Shown piece by piece: positions 25,246 to 33,066 of a stretch of 64,000 bases of DNA (position 1 is its first letter; every line of letters begins with the position of its first letter). The stretch covers positions 19,310-83,309 of the forward strand of contig JAGAHV010000199.1 in the NCBI GenBank assembly GCA_017626895.1. The letters are read 5' to 3'. Source of the DNA: Ventricola sp017626895 (GTDB lineage Bacteria > Bacillota > Clostridia > Christensenellales > Aristaeellaceae). A program made the position numbers and the translations under genes. The notes beneath the pieces were generated by a model that saw only the letters and a list, made by a program, of their open reading frames with translations, was not told the origin of the DNA and did not search any database.

Positions 25246-26250
25246 GTGAAACTGGCACTGTTGCTGTATCCGCACCAGAATATCCGTTACCGGGCATCGC
25301 TGCTGCAGATTGCCCTGGAGGAAACCAGACTGGTATTTGACACATTGGAAACTCCGACGGACATTCATCCGGAGGAAATCGGCGGTGCACAGTTCCTGAT
25401 CTGTCAGCCGGATCGTCCGCTGTCCAGACGGGAACTGGGGTTTTTAGGACATCTTTCTTCCGTTTACATGATTTTTGAGGTCCGGGATGAGGCACTGCTG
25501 CCGCTCCCGGCACAGCGGCCGGATTATATCGGCGCGGATCTTCCGTATCTTCTCAAGTACAAGGGCAAAACCAACGAGATGTTCACGGACAGCATGCTGA
25601 CCATGGCGCTGGCTGCCAGCGCGTTCAGCCGGAATTATGATGCCCAGCTGAATGTCCTTGACCCGCTGGCAGGAAAGGGAACGACGCTGCTGCTGGCACT
25701 CCGCCGCGGATACCACGGCATCGGAATTGAGATCAGCAAAAGCAGTATCGAGGAACTGACCGCGTATATGAACCGGTATTTTGAATTTCACCGGATGAAA
25801 TACAAATATCAGAAATCCTCCCTGACCGTGTACGGCAAAAACGGCGGTACCCAGCATAAGTGGGTCTTTTCTGACTCGGCGGATCATTTCAAGGACGGAG
25901 ATACACGTTCCCTGCGCATGATCTGCGGGGATACACGGAATACGGAGGCTTTCCTGAAAGCGGAAAGTGTTCATCTCCTGATCACGGATCTGCCATACGG
26001 TGTCCAGATGGGGACCGCAGGAAAGCAGGACGGCATTCTCGGAACCGTATCCGCCGCGCTGCCCGGATGGTACTGCGTGCTCAAAACGGGCGGGACCCTG
26101 TGCATGAGCTTCAATACTCATACAGTCCGGCGGGAGCAGCTGACCGGACGGCTGGCAGAATGCGGCTTTTCCATTGTCGAAACAGGTTCACTGGCACACT
26201 GGGTCGAACAGGCGATTGAGCGCGACCTGATCATAGCAAGGAAGGGATGA
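25246..26250 (+). CDS. RNA/DNA N-methyltransferase, Trm11/N6-N4 type
   Basis: 334 residues, GTG start after GAGGAGG. Rossmann methyltransferase with SAM site DPLAGKGTTLLLALRRG (about 140-157) and catalytic TDLPYGVQ near 245 (the D/N-L-P-Y variant). The N-terminal 120 residues are not recognised and resemble neither a THUMP domain nor a DNA-recognition domain clearly. Probably modifies a tRNA or rRNA base; linkage to mtaB, a tRNA-modifying enzyme, supports RNA as target but does not prove it. ATGA overlap with mtaB. Confidence 0.7.
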   Translation: MKLALLLYPHQNIRYRASLLQIALEETRLVFDTLETPTDIHPEEIGGAQFLICQPDRPLSRRELGFLGHLSSVYMIFEVRDEALLPLPAQRPDYIGADLPYLLKYKGKTNEMFTDSMLTMALAASAFSRNYDAQLNVLDPLAGKGTTLLLALRRGYHGIGIEISKSSIEELTAYMNRYFEFHRMKYKYQKSSLTVYGKNGGTQHKWVFSDSADHFKDGDTRSLRMICGDTRNTEAFLKAESVHLLITDLPYGVQMGTAGKQDGILGTVSAALPGWYCVLKTGGTLCMSFNTHTVRREQLTGRLAECGFSIVETGSLAHWVEQAIERDLIIARKG

Positions 26251-27611
26251 CACACGTGGAAAACGAAACACCGGAGAGGGCCGTTTCCGTTAACCGGCCG
26301 ATGACCGTTGCGTTTCAGACGTTCGGCTGCAAGGTGAATCAGTATGATACCCAGGCCATGCGTGAACTGTTTCTGGCTGCGGGCTACACGGAGGTTTCTT
26401 TTAATTCACCGGCGGATGTCTATCTGATCAATACCTGCACCGTGACCGGATCAGGGGATAAGAAGAGCCTGAATGCCATCCGCAGGGTACAAAAGCAGAA
26501 CCCGGCGGGGGCCATTATCGTTGCGGGATGTCTGTCGCAGCGGGAGCCGGAAAAAATTGCGGAAATGAGCGGGGTACGTCTGGTCCTGGGAACGCAGCAC
26601 CGCAATGAAGTGGTACACCTGCTTGAGGAAGCTGTCCGGGAGGACAGGACCATTCTGGCCGTCAGCCAGAAAATCGAACGGACCTTTGAAAATACCCCGA
26701 TTCATACCAATGAAGGACATACTCGGGCGGTCCTGAAAATCCAGGAAGGGTGCAATCGTTTCTGTACCTACTGTATTATTCCCATGGTGAGAGGGCCGAT
26801 CCGATCCAGACCGGCGGATCAGATACGGGAAGAAGCGGCAGTCCTGGCCGGAAACGGGTTTAAAGAGATCGTTCTGACCGGCATTCACCTGACCAGTTAC
26901 GGACTGGATCTGGGGAAAGGCAACACGCTTCTGGATGCCATCCGTGCCGTTGACTCCGTGGAGGGCATTGAGCGGATTCGTCTAGGATCACTGGAACCGG
27001 TCATCATCACGAAAGATTTTGTTGACGAACTGGAACAATTGCCGAAAGTCTGCCGTCAGTTTCATCTGGCACTGCAGAGCGGAAGCAATCCGATTCTTGA
27101 GCGGATGCACCGGCGTTATACAAAGGAATCCTTCCTTGCTGCCTGTGACCTTCTGCGTTCCCGTTTTCCTGACTGTGCCATTACCACGGACGTCATGTGC
27201 GGTTTCCCGGGTGAAACAGAGGCACTGTTTGAGGAAACGAAGGAAACCTGCGCCCGTGCCGGATTTACCAGAATGCATGTGTTCCCTTATTCGGAAAGGG
27301 AAGGAACGCCGGCCGCCACCATGGACGGGTGCGTTCCCGTTCATGTGCGTCAGGCGAGAGCACTTGAGCTGATTGCGCTGGGCGATACGCTTAAAAACGA
27401 AGCCGGAAAGCGGATGATTCACAAAAAAGAAAAAGTTCTGGTCGAAACAGTGCAAAAAGACGGTCTGGTGGGTTATACAGATTCCTATTTTCGGTGTATA
27501 ATAGACGAAGGGTTGTCACCGGACCGGGATTATACCGGTCAGATTGTCGACGTCATCATTACCGGCCTTTCAGGGGACACGCTGAGGGCCAGAGAAATAC
27601 AGCCCAGATAA
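26247..27611 (+). CDS. mtaB: tRNA threonylcarbamoyladenosine methylthiotransferase MtaB
   Basis: 454 residues. N-terminal UPF0004 domain with cluster Cys in QTFGCKVNQYD, INTCTVTG and AGCLSQREP. Radical SAM motif CNRFCTYCIIP near 168-178. C-terminal TRAM domain (VETVQKDGLVGYTDSYFRC). KVNQYD and the short TRAM region fit MtaB (YqeV) rather than MiaB, which has its own gene at 54371. Adds a methylthio group to t6A37 of tRNAs reading ANN codons. Overlaps the methyltransferase by 4 bases. Confidence 0.9.
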   Translation: MTHVENETPERAVSVNRPMTVAFQTFGCKVNQYDTQAMRELFLAAGYTEVSFNSPADVYLINTCTVTGSGDKKSLNAIRRVQKQNPAGAIIVAGCLSQREPEKIAEMSGVRLVLGTQHRNEVVHLLEEAVREDRTILAVSQKIERTFENTPIHTNEGHTRAVLKIQEGCNRFCTYCIIPMVRGPIRSRPADQIREEAAVLAGNGFKEIVLTGIHLTSYGLDLGKGNTLLDAIRAVDSVEGIERIRLGSLEPVIITKDFVDELEQLPKVCRQFHLALQSGSNPILERMHRRYTKESFLAACDLLRSRFPDCAITTDVMCGFPGETEALFEETKETCARAGFTRMHVFPYSEREGTPAATMDGCVPVHVRQARALELIALGDTLKNEAGKRMIHKKEKVLVETVQKDGLVGYTDSYFRCIIDEGLSPDRDYTGQIVDVIITGLSGDTLRAREIQPR

Positions 27612-27619
27612 ATGATATA

Positions 27620-27700
27620 CTGCAGCCCTCCCGGGAGGCAACGGTCTCCGGATAAGACGGCTGCGGCCATGAACAAATCCAAGTCTCAAAATTAACGGAG
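27620..27700 (+). promoter_or_regulatory. Structured leader of the HIT gene
   Basis: GCAGCC / GGCTGC close a possible multi-branch fold holding CTCCCGGGAG and GTCT / AGAC. No U-tract, no promoter found. Function unknown. Confidence 0.3.
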
Positions 27701-27709
27701 GAAAAAACG

Positions 27710-28054
27710 ATGGACGATTGTCTGTTCTGCGCAATTGCTGAGGGAAAGATTCCCAGCACCAAGGTTTACGAAGATGAGATGGTTTATGCTTTCCGGGATA
27801 TTAATCCTCAGGCACCCGTACATATTTTGCTGATTCCCAAAAAGCATATCAGCGGATGGTCGGCCGTCACAGGGGAGAGCGATGCTCTTCTGGCTCATCT
27901 GATGCGGACGGCTGCAGTCATTGCCGAACAGGAAGGACTGCAGGAAGATGGATACCGTATTGTTTCCAACTGTGGGAAAAATGCATGTCAGAGCGTCATG
28001 CATCTGCATCTGCATATTCTGGGCGGAACGTTAATGTCCGGAAGAATGGCCTGA
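27710..28054 (+). CDS. HIT-family nucleotide hydrolase (HinT type)
   Basis: 114 residues, full length for HinT. Starts DDCLFCAIAEGKIPSTKVYED; Cys at 5 and 8 form half of the zinc site often seen in bacterial HinT. Histidine triad HLHLHILGG near 98-106. Hydrolyses adenosine phosphoramidates such as AMP-lysine. ACGGAGG ribosome site. Separate from mtaB by a structured 100-base gap. Confidence 0.92.
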   Translation: MDDCLFCAIAEGKIPSTKVYEDEMVYAFRDINPQAPVHILLIPKKHISGWSAVTGESDALLAHLMRTAAVIAEQEGLQEDGYRIVSNCGKNACQSVMHLHLHILGGTLMSGRMA

Positions 28055-28131
28055 CAGGTTCCGCAGGAAAAAGAGATTCTTAACAGGAAAGAATACGGCT
28101 TATCTTCAGCACTGGTTGAGGGGGTACGAAT

Positions 28132-30162
28132 TTGGCGGTAAAGCGAAAGAAGAAGACCTTGTTCCGGATCGAGCACTGGCACAAGGTTGCTGCACTTCTG
28201 ATGCTGTTTGATGTATTTGCCGTAAATTTTGCATATTTTTTAGCGTTGATGCTGCGACATGAGATGAACTTCGCGGCGATCGATGCAGAATATATCGATA
28301 CCTGGGTCCGTTTTTCACCCATCTATACCGTTTTCTGTATTGTTCTTTTCTGCGCCCTCCGGCTGTATCAGAGCCTCTGGCGTTTTGCAAGCTATTACGA
28401 GCTGGCATGGATAACCATTGCAAACGGTATTTCCTCGGCGTTCCATCTTTCCATGGTATGGCTGTTCTATGACCGGATGCCGATTTCCTATTATGTAATG
28501 GGGACGTTTTTTCAGTACCTGTTCATGCTTGGAGCGCGGTTTGCCTATCGGTTCTATCTGATGGAAAAGACGCCGAGGGAAAAAGCAATGGTCAAGGCGG
28601 CGCCGAGGATTCTTCTGGTGGGTGCCGGAAACGCCGGTCAGATGATTCTGCGGGATCTCCATAAGGCAAAGGAGATCAACGGAAAAGTCTGCTGCATTAT
28701 TGACGATAATCCGAACAAATGGCACCGGTACATCGACGGTGTTCCGATTGTCGGAGGCCGGGATATAATACCGGCAATGGTCAAAAAATACAATATCAGC
28801 AAAATTTATGTGGCGATTCCCAGCGCATCTGAACCGGAACGCCGTAAAGTCCTGAAGATCTGTCAGGAAACCGGATGTGAACTGAAAAACCTTCCGGGCA
28901 TGTTCCAGCTGATGAACGGGGACATCACCATCGCGGCAATGAAGGATGTATCCATTGAGGAGCTGCTGGGCAGGGATCCCATCCGCAGTGATCTGACAGA
29001 GGTTTATCGGTTCATCAACGGAAAGACGATTCTGGTGACTGGCGGAGGCGGAAGCATTGGCTCTGAACTCTGCCGGCAGATTGCACTGCATCATCCGAAG
29101 AAACTGATTATTTTTGATGTCTATGAAAACAATGCCTATGAAATTGAACAGGAATTGAGGCGAAAACATCCCGAGGTCAATCTGGTTGTGCTGATCGGTT
29201 CTGTCCGTGACAGCCGTCGCATTAATCAGGTGTTTGAACAGTACAAGCCGGACATCGTCTATCATGCCGCAGCCCATAAGCATGTTCCGCTGATGGAGGA
29301 GAGTCCGTGCGAGGCCATTAAGAACAATGCAATCGGAACATACAAAACCGCCTATGCGGCCATGCTGAACCACTGCGGACGGTTCATCCTGATCAGCACG
29401 GACAAGGCCGTGAATCCGACAAACGTCATGGGGGCCAGCAAACGGATCTGTGAGATGATCATTCAGACATTTGACTATATGATCCGGACGCATCAGGAAA
29501 AACGGCTGCCGCAGCTGCAGCAGCATGCTGAGGAAACCAGACCGATCCCGGAGGGATTTGTCGGGACGACTCGGTTTGTTGCCGTACGCTTTGGAAATGT
29601 TCTGGGGTCAAACGGCTCCGTCATTCCGCTTTTCAGAAAACAGATTGAAGACGGCGGACCGGTGACGGTGACGCACCCGGAAATCATCCGCTATTTTATG
29701 ACGATTCCTGAGGCGGTCAGTCTGGTCATGCAGGCCGGTGTGATGGCCAAAGGCTCCGAAATCTTTATTCTGGACATGGGACAGCCGGTAAAGATCGATA
29801 CCCTGGCCAGAAACCTGATCAAATTGTCCGGATTCAGACCGGATCAGGATATCAAGATTGTCTATACCGGCCTGCGTCCCGGCGAAAAACTCTATGAAGA
29901 GAAGCTGATGGAGGAGGAGGGCCTCCAGAAGACGAGCAACAACCTCATTCATATCGGGAAACCCATCCCGTTTGATCATGACCGTTTTCTCGTGATTCTG
30001 GATGAACTCATGCACGCTGCCTATAACGAGGATGAAACCGTCCTGATGAATCTCATCCGTGAAGCGGTTCCGACTTATCATCCGGCGTCAGAAATCCGTA
30101 CCTACCAGATGCTCCATGAAACAGTGCCTCCGGGGAGAACGGGGATGAATGCAAATCACTGA
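28132..30162 (+). CDS. Membrane-bound UDP-sugar 4,6-dehydratase/epimerase (CapD/EpsC/PglF family)
   Basis: 676 residues, TTG start after GAGGGGG. Four membrane helices in the first 130 residues, a CoA-binding-like Rossmann domain (RILLVGAGNAGQMILRDLH, about 158-176), then the catalytic SDR domain: TGGGGSIGSELCRQI (about 303), AAAHKHVPLMEE, and TDKAVNPTNVMGASKR. The region VRFGNVLGSNGSVIPLF is typical. Makes a 4-keto-6-deoxy sugar nucleotide for capsule, exopolysaccharide or glycan. No other capsule genes adjoin, so the product path is open. Confidence 0.9.
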   Translation: MAVKRKKKTLFRIEHWHKVAALLMLFDVFAVNFAYFLALMLRHEMNFAAIDAEYIDTWVRFSPIYTVFCIVLFCALRLYQSLWRFASYYELAWITIANGISSAFHLSMVWLFYDRMPISYYVMGTFFQYLFMLGARFAYRFYLMEKTPREKAMVKAAPRILLVGAGNAGQMILRDLHKAKEINGKVCCIIDDNPNKWHRYIDGVPIVGGRDIIPAMVKKYNISKIYVAIPSASEPERRKVLKICQETGCELKNLPGMFQLMNGDITIAAMKDVSIEELLGRDPIRSDLTEVYRFINGKTILVTGGGGSIGSELCRQIALHHPKKLIIFDVYENNAYEIEQELRRKHPEVNLVVLIGSVRDSRRINQVFEQYKPDIVYHAAAHKHVPLMEESPCEAIKNNAIGTYKTAYAAMLNHCGRFILISTDKAVNPTNVMGASKRICEMIIQTFDYMIRTHQEKRLPQLQQHAEETRPIPEGFVGTTRFVAVRFGNVLGSNGSVIPLFRKQIEDGGPVTVTHPEIIRYFMTIPEAVSLVMQAGVMAKGSEIFILDMGQPVKIDTLARNLIKLSGFRPDQDIKIVYTGLRPGEKLYEEKLMEEEGLQKTSNNLIHIGKPIPFDHDRFLVILDELMHAAYNEDETVLMNLIREAVPTYHPASEIRTYQMLHETVPPGRTGMNANH

Positions 30163-30204
30163 GGGCACGGATGAACTTCATTCAGAGACAACCCTGGCTA
30201 CGCC

Positions 30205-30236
30205 ATCCCCCCCACTTCTCTGCAAGTGGGGGGGAT
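30205..30236 (+). repeat. 32-bp GC-rich hairpin between capD-like gene and AAA gene
   Basis: Perfect 13-bp stem ATCCCCCCCACTT / AAGTGGGGGGGAT, loop CTCTGC. There is no U-tract after it, so it is not a standard terminator; the flank CCTGGCTACGCC plus the stem has the look of a dispersed extragenic palindrome. Confidence 0.6.
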
Positions 30237-30257
30237 CTTCATAAAGGAAATAAACGG

Positions 30258-31853
30258 ATGAAGCAGTTTAATACGACAGGTGTGTGCATTCCTTCAAAAC
30301 ACTATATGGCAGATCTTTCCGAAAGAATTGCTGAGATACAAAAACTCGTCGATGACGGGAAATACGTTACCATCAACCGTGGGAGGCAATATGGAAAGAC
30401 AACCACGCTGGATGCGCTGGGGAAAGTGCTGAGCGAGAAGTTTATTCTTCTTAACCTGGATTTTCAGGACATCAGTGATGCGGTTTTCAAAACAGAAGGT
30501 TCCTTCGTCCAGGGGATGTGTCGGATAATCGACGATGCCGCCGAATTTCATGGTGCACCAATCCCGGAAAAGGTCAGAGCAGACTTTGCCGCCTTAAATC
30601 AAAGGCCGGAAGATTCGGTAAAAATGGATGAATTGTTCCGCATTTTCATGAGATGGTTTCAGGAAACGGAACGCAATGTAGTTCTTATCATTGATGAAAC
30701 AGACAGCGCAGCGAATCATCAGGTTTTTCTTGATTTTCTGGCCCAGCTGCGTTCACTGTATCTGAAACGGGAAAAGAATCCAGACGTAAAGACTTTTCAA
30801 TCCGTCATTCTCGCCGGGGTAACCGATATCAGACAATGGAAAAGCAGGAACGGAAGCAGGGAAACCACTCCCTTTAATATCGCGGCAGATTTTACAGTCG
30901 ACATGAGCCTTTCCGAAGCCGGAATTAAAGGGATGCTGGATGAATATGAAGCCGATCATCATACCGGAATGGATACAAGGATGATTTCCAGGGAGATAAG
31001 AGCTTACACAGCCGGCTATCCTTTTCTGGTGAGCCGGATCTGCCAGCTGATCGATGAACGGTTTGTCTCTGAGAAATACCGCACGCTGAGGGAAGCGTGG
31101 ACGGAGGATGGAATACGGGAGGCGGTAAACGTCATTGTAACCGAGAAAAATACGCTTTTCGATTCCCTGATGAGCAAGCTGCGTGAATACGATCATCTTC
31201 GCAGTCAGCTCCGACGGAGTTTGCTGCAGGGCGAGACAATCGAATATCTCCCTGATGATCCTGCACAGGAACAGTTGATGATGTACGGCTTTATTATCAA
31301 CTGCCATAATACCGTTGCCGTATCAAATAAACTGTTTGAGATCAGGCTCTACCGAACCTATCTGGGTGAAAGCAGGTTCGCGGATGAACTGAGAGGGAGT
31401 GCGCTTGATCACAAGCCTGAGTTTACAAAGAACGGCGAACTGAATATCCGGCTGATCATGGCCAGATTTATTGAAATGCAGAAAACCATTCGTCCTCTCA
31501 TGGATGAAGAGGCTGAAAAGAAGTTTCTTGAGGAAGAAGGAAGGGAAAAGTTCCTCACGTATCTTTCACCGATTATTATCGGAGCAGGAACATTCAGTAT
31601 AGAGGAACAGACAAGAGACAGAACACGTATGGACGTTGTCATCCATTATCTTGGCAAGCGATACGTCATCGAGATGAAGATCTGGCAGGGGGCAAAAATC
31701 CGTTCAGATGGTGAGCAGCAGGTGATTGAGTATCTGAACAGGTATGGACTTTCTGCAGGATATATGCTCAGTTTCAGCTTCAACAAACACAAAGAAACCG
31801 GAGTACACGATGTAAAGTTTGGTGACAAGCTGCTTATTGAAGGCATCGTATAG
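30258..31853 (+). CDS. AAA-ATPase-like / PD-(D/E)XK nuclease-fold protein
   Basis: 531 residues from the ATG at 30258 (AAAGGAAA upstream). N-terminal AAA-ATPase-like domain (PF09820 type) with a P-loop GRQYGKTTT (about 39-47) and Walker B VVLIIDETDS near 142-151. C-terminal PD-(D/E)XK core: TRMDVVIHYLGKRYVIEMKIW, with Asp and E-x-K, near 460. Such proteins are common and often multicopy in gut anaerobes; function unknown, possibly defence or mobile-DNA linked. Its codon use looks more A+T-rich than its neighbours, and it sits beside a palindrome and tRNA genes, which suggests acquisition. Confidence 0.82.
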   Translation: MKQFNTTGVCIPSKHYMADLSERIAEIQKLVDDGKYVTINRGRQYGKTTTLDALGKVLSEKFILLNLDFQDISDAVFKTEGSFVQGMCRIIDDAAEFHGAPIPEKVRADFAALNQRPEDSVKMDELFRIFMRWFQETERNVVLIIDETDSAANHQVFLDFLAQLRSLYLKREKNPDVKTFQSVILAGVTDIRQWKSRNGSRETTPFNIAADFTVDMSLSEAGIKGMLDEYEADHHTGMDTRMISREIRAYTAGYPFLVSRICQLIDERFVSEKYRTLREAWTEDGIREAVNVIVTEKNTLFDSLMSKLREYDHLRSQLRRSLLQGETIEYLPDDPAQEQLMMYGFIINCHNTVAVSNKLFEIRLYRTYLGESRFADELRGSALDHKPEFTKNGELNIRLIMARFIEMQKTIRPLMDEEAEKKFLEEEGREKFLTYLSPIIIGAGTFSIEEQTRDRTRMDVVIHYLGKRYVIEMKIWQGAKIRSDGEQQVIEYLNRYGLSAGYMLSFSFNKHKETGVHDVKFGDKLLIEGIV

Positions 31854-31899
31854 TGATGCATTCACTGAAACAGGCCGGGTGTTCAGGGGGGGATCTCAT

Positions 31900-31945
31900 T
31901 GAAGGATCCGCTGTTTTTGCTTTCAGCAGAAATGGGGATCCTTCA
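31900..31945 (+). terminator. Long stem-loop after the AAA gene
   Basis: 10-bp stem TGAAGGATCC / GGATCCTTCA, with a nested GCTG / CAGC. Not followed by a U-run. May end the AAA gene transcript or be a mobile-element scar. Confidence 0.4.
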
Positions 31946-31999
31946 GTCCTTTGCCGAAAAATGTTCAAATTGCATAAATTAATGCATCAAAATTTGATG

Positions 32000-32028
32000 T
32001 TGACATTTTAAGGGAACACTGTTATAAT
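32000..32028 (+). promoter_or_regulatory. Consensus promoter of the tRNA pair
   Basis: TTGACA, 17 bases, TATAAT: exact sigma-A consensus, 22 bases before tRNA-Thr. Confidence 0.95.
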
Positions 32029-32049
32029 CCCTAACTGTTGAGCGGCAAC

Positions 32050-32122
32050 GCCAAAGTGGCTCAGTCGGTAGAGCAGCGGTTTCGTAAACCGCAGGTCAAG
32101 GGTTCGAGTCCCTTCTTTGGCT
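32050..32122 (+). tRNA. tRNA-Thr (anticodon CGT)
   Basis: Cloverleaf complete: acceptor GCCAAAG / CTTTGGC, D-loop with TCAGTCGGTAGAG, anticodon arm GCGGT-TTCGTAA-ACCGC, T-loop GGTTCGAGTCC. No encoded CCA. Confidence 0.96.
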
Positions 32123-32128
32123 CTTTAA

Positions 32129-32202
32129 CGAGGTGTAGCGCAGCTTGGTAGCGCGTTTGGTTCGGGACCAAAAAGTCGCAGGTTCAAATCCTGTCACCTC
32201 GA
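32129..32202 (+). tRNA. tRNA-Pro (anticodon CGG)
   Basis: Acceptor CGAGGTG / CACCTCG, D-arm GCGCAGCTTGGTAGCGC, anticodon arm TTTGG-TTCGGGA-CCAAA, T-loop GGTTCAAATCC. Co-transcribed with tRNA-Thr, six bases apart. No encoded CCA. Confidence 0.96.
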
Positions 32203-32206
32203 CTTG

Positions 32207-32242
32207 TGGAAGCTTTGTAAATCAAAGCTTCCATTTTTCTTT
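32207..32242 (+). terminator. Intrinsic terminator of the tRNA operon
   Basis: Perfect 11-bp stem TGGAAGCTTTG / CAAAGCTTCCA, loop TAAAT, then TTTTTCTTTC. Confidence 0.93.
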
Positions 32243-32530
32243 CTCTCCTGTTTTTTGGCAAATGTAGAGTACTGGCAGAGATTCTGCGAGATACTGAACC
32301 GGAATTGCTGCAAACAAAGCCGTCCCATTAGACAGTCCTGTTTGCACCTGTGATCCCTGACAGCTGCAGATTTCAGCCCTGTCATTCCGGCTTGAAATGT
32401 CCGTATCGTTTGATTCTGACATTTTGATATAAAGCGCATGAAAGTTTCCGAGGCTGCAGGGCAGTTTTTCGGGACACGTCCGATCAATTGCTTTTTTGTA
32501 CTACTTTAAATCAAAGGAGAACAGACAACC
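32243..32530. other. Intergenic region with no supported gene
   Basis: No convincing reading frame, RNA gene or strong promoter is visible between the tRNA terminator and the lipoprotein gene, beyond an AAAGGAG ribosome site at its end. Confidence 0.6.
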
Positions 32531-32752
32531 ATGAAAAACAACGCAAAGAAACTGATCCTTCTGGCACTGGCAGTCCTGATGCTTTTCACGCTCTCAGCCT
32601 GCAGCTTCTCCAGCTCCTCTTCCTTCAGCGTTTCAACCAGTGTAACGGATGAAAACGGAGAGACAAAAACCAACACCGTCACCTCCAAGGTTGGCGCCGA
32701 GGCCGGTCCGGATGGGGTAAAGGTCACAAACGAGACCACCACAACCAAATAA
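32531..32752 (+). CDS. Small lipoprotein of unknown function
   Basis: 73 residues. Signal peptide with positive start MKNNAKK, hydrophobic core ILLALAVLMLFTL and lipobox LSAC (Cys at about 24). The mature part is Ser/Thr-rich (SFSSSSSFSVSTSVT...NETTTTK), low complexity and probably an extended surface tail. AAAGGAG site 9 bases upstream. No recognised domain. Own gene, not in an operon; no similar gene in the window. Confidence 0.75.
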   Translation: MKNNAKKLILLALAVLMLFTLSACSFSSSSSFSVSTSVTDENGETKTNTVTSKVGAEAGPDGVKVTNETTTTK

Positions 32753-33066
32753 TCCCAATGCCCGGATGCTTTTCGGATAACATTCTGACTGTTTGTCATC
32801 TGAACACGTTCGGGTCTGATCAGCGTTTTATAGCGCATTCAAACTACCTGTTTTGTGAGAAGGATTCCGGCCTGCCTGTTCGTGGGCAAGGGTGCACAGG
32901 ATCAAATCTCTTCATCAAGCGAAATACCGGAAAGTTCAAAAATCAGTGATCAGCGAAACTGGTCTATTGCTAAAACCCGGAATTCATGATAGTATCACAT
33001 AGATTCAGTTTCAGAATTCTTTCTTCGCGGACTGAAACGAGTCGCTTTCATTAAACATACGGGAGA
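32753..33066. other. Intergenic region before the EAL gene
   Basis: No gene supported. It contains the EAL-gene promoter at 32967 and a leader stem GTTTCAG / CTGAAAC (33007-33040). Confidence 0.6.
32967..32995 (+). promoter_or_regulatory. Promoter of the EAL-GGDEF operon
   Basis: TTGCTA, 17 bases, TAGTAT, about 75 bases before the start codon. A leader stem GTTTCAG / CTGAAAC follows. Confidence 0.65.
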
